Below are positions 51,457-56,067 of a stretch of DNA of 56,067 nt, piece by piece. How positions within the stretch are numbered: position 1 is the stretch's first letter; the number at the start of each line of letters is the position of its first letter. Below the pieces are notes generated by a model. The model worked only from the letters and a program-made list of their open reading frames with translations, had not been told where the DNA came from and made no database searches. The translations under genes and the position numbers were made by a program. This DNA is from Roseateles chitinivorans. Lineage in GTDB: Bacteria; Pseudomonadota; Gammaproteobacteria; Burkholderiales; Burkholderiaceae_C. The DNA lies in assembly GCF_002761755.1 (NCBI RefSeq), contig NZ_PEOG01000036.1, positions 1 to 56,067 of the forward strand, given 5' to 3'.

Positions 51457-53346
51457 ATGAAGCACACCCCGTCGACCAGCTCCAAGGACAAGGGCGCCCT
51501 GGTCGCCGGTCCGGCAACCGCCGTCGCGCCGGCGACCGCGCCGCGCCCGCCGGCGAGCGCCCCTGGGACCGCCAAGCCCAAGCCCGCCGAGGGCGGTGGC
51601 CAGCGCCTCGAGTGGCGCCAGCTGCTGCACTGGCTCGCCGAGGACGGCGTCATCGATGCCGAGCAGGTCCAGCGCACCGAAGCCCGCTTCGGGGCGAGCC
51701 ACAGCGCGCAGCACCCGCTGATCCGGCTGGGCAACGCCGGCCTGACCCGCGCGGCCAACGGCCGGCCGCTGGACATCGAGGCGCTGACCGAATGGCTCGC
51801 CGGCCGCCTGAAGCTGCCCTACGTCCGCATCGATCCGCTCAAGGTCGACGTGGGCCGCGTCGCCGACGTGATGTCCGCCAGCTATGCCGAGGCCCGTCGC
51901 TGCCTGCCCATCCTGGTCGGCGTGACCGACGTGACCATCGCCACCGCCGAGCCGCTCGAGGCCGGCTGGGTGCCGCAGATCGAGTCCCACACCCGCAAGC
52001 GGGTGAAGCTGGTGCTGGCCAATCCGCAGGAGATCACCCGGTTCACGACCGAGTTCTTCACGCTGGCAAGGTCGGTGCGCGCGGCGACGAAGAGCGGGGA
52101 GGTCAATCAGCCGGCCAGCTTCGAGCAACTCGTCGAGCTGGGACGCAGCAACCGCCAGCTCGATGCCAACGACCAGGGCGTGGTGCAGGTCGTGGACTGG
52201 TTGTGGCAGTACGCCTTCGACCAGCGCGCCAGCGACATCCACCTGGAACCGCGCCGCGAGATGGGCGTGATCCGCTTCCGCATCGACGGCGTGCTGCACA
52301 CGGTCTACCAGTTGCCGCCGTCGGTGATGAGCGCGATGACGGCGCGCATCAAGCTGCTCGGCCGCATGGACGTGGTGGAGAAGCGCCGCCCGCTCGACGG
52401 CCGCATCAAGACGCGCAATCCCGCCGGCGAAGAGGTGGAAATGCGGCTGTCGACCTTGCCCACCGCCTTCGGCGAGAAGATGGTGATGCGGATCTTCGAT
52501 CCGGACACGGCGGTCAAGGACCTGGCCCAGCTCGGGTTCTCGGGCCACGACGCGGAGCGCTGGACCCGCCTGACGGCGCGTCCGCACGGAATCATCCTGG
52601 TCACCGGTCCGACTGGCAGCGGCAAGACGTCGACGCTGTACTCGACGCTCAAGCGCCTGGCCACCGAGGAAGTCAACGTCTGCACCGTCGAGGACCCGAT
52701 CGAGATGATCGAGCCGGCGTTCAACCAGTCGCAGGTGCAGCCCGCCATCGATTTCAATTTCGCCGAGGGCCTGCGCGCGCTGATGCGGCAGGACCCGGAC
52801 ATCATCATGGTCGGCGAGATCCGCGACCTGGAGACCGCCGAGATGGCGATCCAGGCTTCCCTGACCGGCCACCTGGTGTTCTCGACGCTGCACACGAACG
52901 ATTCCGCATCGGCCATCACCCGGATGGTGGACCTGGGCGTGCCGAACTACCTGATCGATGCGACGGTGATCGGCGTGCTGGCCCAGCGTCTGGTGCGGAC
53001 CCTGTGCCCGAATTGCAAGCAGCCCGACCCCGAGGTCACGCGCGAGTCGCTCAACGAGATGCTCAAGCCCTGGCGCCTGAACGGCGGCGTCAAGCCGTAC
53101 AGACCGGTGGGCTGCCTGGACTGTCGCAACACCGGCTACCGCGGCCGTGCCGGCCTGTACGAGCTGCTGCTGATGTCAGACAGCGTGCGCAAGCACCTGC
53201 ACCCGAACACCGACATGGCGGCGCTGCGCCGGCAGGCGCTCCAGGAAGGACTGCGCCCGCTGCGTCTGGCCGGTGCGATGAAGGTCGCGGAAGGCCTCAC
53301 CACGATGGAAGAGGTCCTGCGCAGCACGCCCACCTGGGAAAGCTGA
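51457..53346 (+). CDS. GspE/PulE/PilB family secretion ATPase
   Basis: The 629-residue protein has an N-terminal GspE-N domain (about 40-190), a linker and an ATPase core: GPTGSGKT (Walker A, near 385), the Asp box with ASDIHLEPRREMGVIRFRIDG, DPDIIMVGEIRDLETAEMAIQASLTGHLVFSTLHTNDS (Walker B and His boxes), and a four-cysteine zinc motif, CPNC ... CLDC. It drives assembly of type II secretion or type IV pilus fibres in relatives. No other pilus or secretion gene is near, so it is an orphan ATPase. The Ala/Pro-rich first 45 residues are low complexity. Confidence 0.88.
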   Translation: MKHTPSTSSKDKGALVAGPATAVAPATAPRPPASAPGTAKPKPAEGGGQRLEWRQLLHWLAEDGVIDAEQVQRTEARFGASHSAQHPLIRLGNAGLTRAANGRPLDIEALTEWLAGRLKLPYVRIDPLKVDVGRVADVMSASYAEARRCLPILVGVTDVTIATAEPLEAGWVPQIESHTRKRVKLVLANPQEITRFTTEFFTLARSVRAATKSGEVNQPASFEQLVELGRSNRQLDANDQGVVQVVDWLWQYAFDQRASDIHLEPRREMGVIRFRIDGVLHTVYQLPPSVMSAMTARIKLLGRMDVVEKRRPLDGRIKTRNPAGEEVEMRLSTLPTAFGEKMVMRIFDPDTAVKDLAQLGFSGHDAERWTRLTARPHGIILVTGPTGSGKTSTLYSTLKRLATEEVNVCTVEDPIEMIEPAFNQSQVQPAIDFNFAEGLRALMRQDPDIIMVGEIRDLETAEMAIQASLTGHLVFSTLHTNDSASAITRMVDLGVPNYLIDATVIGVLAQRLVRTLCPNCKQPDPEVTRESLNEMLKPWRLNGGVKPYRPVGCLDCRNTGYRGRAGLYELLLMSDSVRKHLHPNTDMAALRRQALQEGLRPLRLAGAMKVAEGLTTMEEVLRSTPTWES

Positions 53347-53474
53347 GGGCGACCGTTGCGCGGGAGCCCCCCGCCCCCGGGGGGCGGGTAAGCCCGCGCA
53401 GACAGGCCGCGAGCGCCCTGCCCATCGAGCTTGTGAAGCTCGCCATACGCCCCGGGCGAGGGGCGGCGTCGCCC
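53347..53474 (+). other. Multi-hairpin structured region after the GspE-like gene
   Basis: GGGCGAC (53347-53353) can pair with GTCGCCC (53468-53474), enclosing three strong hairpins: GCGCGGG/CCCGCGC with an inner C6/G6 stem (about 53358-53399), GAGCTT-GTG-AAGCTC (about 53426-53440) and GCCCC/GGGGC (about 53449-53464). No gene is present. It could be a terminator, a tctBA leader or a structured RNA. Confidence 0.45.
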
Positions 53475-53514
53475 ATTACGTGATAACCACAGAGCCTGGA
53501 GGGGGGCCGATTCC

Positions 53515-53520
53515 TAGAAT
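53515..53520 (+). promoter_or_regulatory. Possible -10 box of tctBA
   Basis: TAGAAT (53515-53520) lies 32 bases before the tctB start and could be its -10 element. A convincing -35 is not visible. Confidence 0.4.
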
Positions 53521-53552
53521 CGCCGCCATTCATGCCGCTAGAGGTTCCCTCG

Positions 53553-54020
53553 ATGAAGATCAAGAGTCAACGCGACTTCTGGTCAGGGCTGATGTTCGTG
53601 GTCGTTGGCGTCGCGTTCGCGTGGGGCTCGGCAGTGAACTACAGCTTTGGCTCCTCGGCCCGCCCCGGGCCTGCCTACTTCCCATTCGGACTGGGCATCC
53701 TGCTCGCGCTGCTCGGCGCGATCGTGCTGTTCAAGGCGCTGACGATCGAGTCGGAGGGCGGCCAGCCGGTCGGCGCCTTCGCCTGGAAGCCGCTGCTGAT
53801 CGTGGTGGGTTCGATCGTGCTGTTCGGCTTCGCGCTGCCGCGGCTGGGCATGATCGTCACGCTGCCGCTGCTCATCACCTGCGTCTCCCTCGCCAGCGAT
53901 GAATTCCGCTGGCGCGACGCGCTGCTCAGCAGCGTGGCCCTGACTGCCGGCAGCTGGGTCATCTTTGTTTGGGGTCTGAACCTGGTGATCCCCGTCTGGC
54001 CGACCTTCCTGGGCGGCTGA
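53553..54020 (+). CDS. tctB: Tripartite tricarboxylate transporter small membrane subunit TctB
   Basis: The 155-residue protein has four hydrophobic segments and the TctB features: SQRDFWSGLMFVVVGVAFAWGS at the start and GPAYFPFGLGILLALLGAIVLFKAL (about 37-61). It pairs with TctA in secondary uptake of citrate or other carboxylates. I chose the ATG at 53553, with GAGG eight bases upstream, over an ATG at 53532. tctA follows after ten bases. The periplasmic binding protein TctC is not encoded nearby. Confidence 0.9.
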   Translation: MKIKSQRDFWSGLMFVVVGVAFAWGSAVNYSFGSSARPGPAYFPFGLGILLALLGAIVLFKALTIESEGGQPVGAFAWKPLLIVVGSIVLFGFALPRLGMIVTLPLLITCVSLASDEFRWRDALLSSVALTAGSWVIFVWGLNLVIPVWPTFLGG

Positions 54021-54030
54021 GGAGAACCAC

Positions 54031-55539
54031 ATGGATCTGATCAACAACCTGATGCTGGGGTTCGGTACGGCGTTCACGCTGGAGAACCTGCTCTATGCCT
54101 TCGGCGGCGCGGTGCTGGGCACGCTGATCGGCGTGCTGCCCGGCCTCGGCCCGGTCGCGACGATCGCGATGCTGCTGCCGTCGATCTATTCGCTGGATGC
54201 GACGCCGGCGCTGATCATGCTCGCCGGCATCTACTACGGCGCGCAGTACGGCGGCTCCACCACCGCGATCCTGATCAACGTGCCGGGCGAGTCCTCGTCC
54301 GTGGTGACCGCCATCGACGGCTACCAGATGGCCCGCCAGGGCCGCGCGGGCGCCGCGCTGGCGGCCGCTGGCCTCGGTTCGTTCTTCGCGGGCTGCGTGG
54401 GCACGGTCGTGATCGCCGCCTTCGCGCCGCCGCTGACCGAGCTGGCCTTCAAGTTCGGCCCCGCCGAGTACTTCTCGCTGATGGTGCTGGGCCTGATCGG
54501 CGCGGTCGTGCTGGCCTCGGGCTCGCTGGTCAAGGCGATCGCGATGATCCTGCTGGGCCTGCTGCTCGGACAGATCAACACGGACGTCATCTCCGGCACC
54601 CCGCGTTTCTCGTTCGACATCCCCGAGCTGACCGACGGCATCAACTTCGTCGTGATCGCGATGGGCATCTTCGGCTTCGGCGAGATCATCGCGAACCTCG
54701 GCCAGCCGGCCGAGCATCGCGAGGTCTTCACCAAGAGCGTGAAGGGCCTGTGGCCGACCAAGCAGGACTTCCACGATGCCTGGCCGGCGGTGCTGCGCGG
54801 CACGACGCTGGGCTCGGTGCTGGGCGTGCTGCCTGGCGGCGGTGCGCTGCTGTCCTCGTTCGCGGCCTACACGCTGGAGAAGAAGCTCTCCAAGAACCCG
54901 GAGAAGTTCGGCAAGGGCGCCATCCAGGGGGTGGCGGGTCCCGAGTCGGCCAACAACGCCGGCGCGCAGACCTCCTTCATCCCGATGCTGACGCTGGGGA
55001 TCCCGCCCAACGCGGTGATGGCGCTGATGGTGGGCGCGATGACCATCAAGGGCATCCAGCCCGGTCCGCAGGTCATGACCAGCAACCCGGAACTGTTCTG
55101 GGGCCTGATCGCCTCGATGTGGGTCGGCAACCTGATGCTGGTGATCCTGAACCTGCCGCTGATCGGCATCTGGATCAAGCTGCTGACGGTGCCTTACCGC
55201 TTCCTGTTCCCGGCGATCGTCGTGTTCTGCTGCATCGGCACCTACACGTTGAACAACAACAACTTCGACGTGTTCATGACGGCGGCCTTCGCGGTGATTG
55301 GCTACCTCTTCTACAAGCTCAGCTGCGAACCCGCACCGCTGCTGCTGGGCTTCATCCTGGGCCCGATGATGGAAGAGAACCTGCGCCGGGCGCTACTGCT
55401 GTCCCGCGGCGACTGGAGCACCTTCCTGTCCCGGCCGCTGTCCGCCGGCCTGCTGATCGCGGCGGCGCTGATGGTGGTCATCGTGATGCTGCCCTCCATC
55501 AAGAACAAGCGCGAGGAAGCGTTCCAGGACGCGGACTGA
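54031..55539 (+). CDS. tctA: Tripartite tricarboxylate transporter large membrane subunit TctA
   Basis: The 502-residue protein has about eleven membrane segments and the TctA signature loops: GVLPGLGPVATIAMLLP (about 34-50), YYGAQYGGSTTAILINVPGESSSVVTAIDGYQMARQGRAGAAL (about 69-111) and the second, related half with GVLPGGGALLSSFAAYTLEKKLSK and EFGKGAIQGVAGPESANNAG. These loops line the substrate path. GAGGAG precedes the ATG. A strong terminator follows. The partner binding protein is probably encoded elsewhere, as is common in Burkholderiales, which have many tctC-like genes. Confidence 0.94.
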   Translation: MDLINNLMLGFGTAFTLENLLYAFGGAVLGTLIGVLPGLGPVATIAMLLPSIYSLDATPALIMLAGIYYGAQYGGSTTAILINVPGESSSVVTAIDGYQMARQGRAGAALAAAGLGSFFAGCVGTVVIAAFAPPLTELAFKFGPAEYFSLMVLGLIGAVVLASGSLVKAIAMILLGLLLGQINTDVISGTPRFSFDIPELTDGINFVVIAMGIFGFGEIIANLGQPAEHREVFTKSVKGLWPTKQDFHDAWPAVLRGTTLGSVLGVLPGGGALLSSFAAYTLEKKLSKNPEKFGKGAIQGVAGPESANNAGAQTSFIPMLTLGIPPNAVMALMVGAMTIKGIQPGPQVMTSNPELFWGLIASMWVGNLMLVILNLPLIGIWIKLLTVPYRFLFPAIVVFCCIGTYTLNNNNFDVFMTAAFAVIGYLFYKLSCEPAPLLLGFILGPMMEENLRRALLLSRGDWSTFLSRPLSAGLLIAAALMVVIVMLPSIKNKREEAFQDAD

Positions 55540-55565
55540 GTCCCGAGCCCAGGACTCCATCGGTG

Positions 55566-55593
55566 AAAGGCCCGCTTCGGCGGGCCTTTTCTT
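55566..55593 (+). terminator. Rho-independent terminator after tctA
   Basis: GGCCCGC (55569-55575) and GCGGGCC (55580-55586) flank a TTCG tetraloop, extended by AAA/TTT pairs and followed by a TTTTCTT tail. Textbook terminator 27 bases past the tctA stop. Confidence 0.93.
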
Positions 55594-55687
55594 ATTGGGC
55601 AAGGAAGGGGCGCGTATGGCGCGACAAGGACTTGGCGCTGATTCGTGCGAGGCGCGGCCAGTCGTCAACGACTTTCCCGTGTGGTCC

Positions 55688-55717
55688 TTGTGAGCCGTTC
55701 ATCGGCTGTGCTACAGT
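55688..55717 (+). promoter_or_regulatory. Promoter upstream of the candidate small RNA
   Basis: TTGTGA (55688-55693) and TACAGT (55712-55717) with an 18-base spacer make a plausible sigma-70 promoter with no open reading frame downstream. Confidence 0.5.
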
Positions 55718-55723
55718 CGCTGT

Positions 55724-55810
55724 CTTCGCTGCACAGGCACCTGTCTTGCAGTGAGTCCCCGGAGGAACTGTCGGGGATGTCAGGTGAATGACCGGGCCCG
55801 CCCGGTTTTC
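55724..55810 (+). ncRNA. Candidate small RNA upstream of the rRNA operon
   Basis: The segment lies between a promoter (55688-55717) and a terminator-like hairpin: ACCGGG (55791-55796) pairs with CCCGGT (55801-55806), followed by TTTCATTT. Inside are a hairpin around 55730-55750 (CTGCACAGG/CCTGTCTTGCAG) and another with CCCCG/CGGGG arms (about 55757-55776) whose loop contains GGAGGAAC-like sequence. No open reading frame of note. It is about 87 bases long. It could also be a distal part of the rRNA leader region. Confidence 0.4.
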
Positions 55811-55862
55811 ATTTGGCGGCGAGATTCTCGCAGTCGACGATGAAAATAATTTCGCAGACTGC

Positions 55863-55892
55863 TTGACGAATTCAAAAAGAATCGTTCATAAT
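55863..55892 (+). promoter_or_regulatory. rRNA operon promoter
   Basis: TTGACG (55863-55868) and CATAAT (55887-55892) are separated by 18 bases, preceded by an A/T-rich stretch (55840-55852) like an UP element. It is the strongest promoter in the window and lies about 60 bases ahead of a boxA-type sequence. Confidence 0.85.
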
Positions 55893-55954
55893 CTCGCTTC
55901 TGCGCTGCTGACGACAAGTCGGCGACGCGACGAAGTTGGCGCAAGCCGCTTCGA

Positions 55955-55964
55955 TGTTCTTTAA
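55955..55964 (+). promoter_or_regulatory. boxA antitermination site in the rRNA leader
   Basis: TGTTCTTTAA matches the boxA pattern bound by NusB-S10. The region after it (AAGAATTTACAGCCGATAAGC) is the standard leader found ahead of 16S genes in Burkholderiales. The window ends about where the 16S gene should begin. Confidence 0.85.
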
Positions 55965-56067
55965 GAATTTACAGCCGATAAGCGTGGGCGTCTGAACGAG
56001 CGACCTGAGAAGGTTAAATCTTTAGACGCTCACGGAAATGAATGAAGCTATGAAAGTAGTCTTTGTT

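Noticed and set aside
55540..56067. Small protein-coding genes in the right-hand end
   Set aside because: No frame has both a ribosome binding site and plausible composition; promoter, terminator and rRNA-leader features explain the region better.

Overview
The window is 56 kb of GC-rich, densely coding bacterial chromosome that reads as a member of the order Burkholderiales (Betaproteobacteria). A Roseateles/Mitsuaria/Leptothrix-like relative is my inference; no 16S sequence lies inside the window. Support comes from gene content and order (polA / DUF2782 / thrB / BPSS1780-type membrane protein; xseB-ispA-dxs; tctBA; plsY) and from a betaproteobacterial-style rRNA leader (strong -35/-10 and boxA) at the extreme right edge, so a 16S gene should begin just past base 56067. 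I found no tRNA, CRISPR array, prophage or insertion sequence.

Layout. 1-1.8 kb: a truncated exported protein, then a minus-strand XRE regulator / DUF2975 module with a third membrane-anchored gene. 2-3.6 kb: ybaK, plsY, a RidA-family gene. 3.6-7.7 kb (minus): yciO, rnm/yciV, an EAL-GGDEF protein and a host-attachment-type protein. 7.9-11 kb: trxC, recJ and an RpfE-like gene. 11.1-16 kb: a phosphate block with a PlcP-like metallophosphoesterase, ppk and convergent ppx. 16.1-21.6 kb: dienelactone hydrolase-like protein, ZIP transporter, UspA, mercaptopyruvate sulfurtransferase, DMT transporter, Rieske oxygenase. 22-25.2 kb: xseB-ispA-dxs. 25.2-27.6 kb: divergent lysR/lysA. 27.7-30.1 kb: ahpC-ahpF. 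30.2-34.3 kb: rarD, a MoaD/ThiS-like protein with an Asp-box propeller, truC, YchJ-like. 34.3-38.5 kb: uvrD and a hipB-hipA pair. 38.5-43 kb (minus): phoX, BPSS1780-type protein, thrB, DUF2782. 43.1-53.3 kb: polA, lolC-lolD, purU, tatD, a DNA glycosylase, a spermidine synthase-like protein and a GspE-like ATPase. 53.5-55.6 kb: tctB-tctA, followed by a candidate small RNA and the rRNA promoter.

The genes are mainly housekeeping: isoprenoid and lysine synthesis, DNA repair, peroxide defence, lipoprotein export and polyphosphate metabolism. The features that stand out are: (i) two intergenic elements with a shared 60-base core, including a compensated base pair, enclosed by different, near-perfect 30-36 bp inverted arms; (ii) a HipA-like protein whose catalytic and metal-binding aspartates are all replaced although its HipB partner and HipB-type operators remain; (iii) Pho-box-like sites before the PlcP-like gene, ppk and phoX; (iv) repeated placement of a -10-like hexamer only 5-10 bases before start codons, which suggests leaderless transcripts; (v) a ubiquitin-fold/beta-propeller gene pair of unknown function; (vi) a candidate small RNA just upstream of the rRNA promoter.
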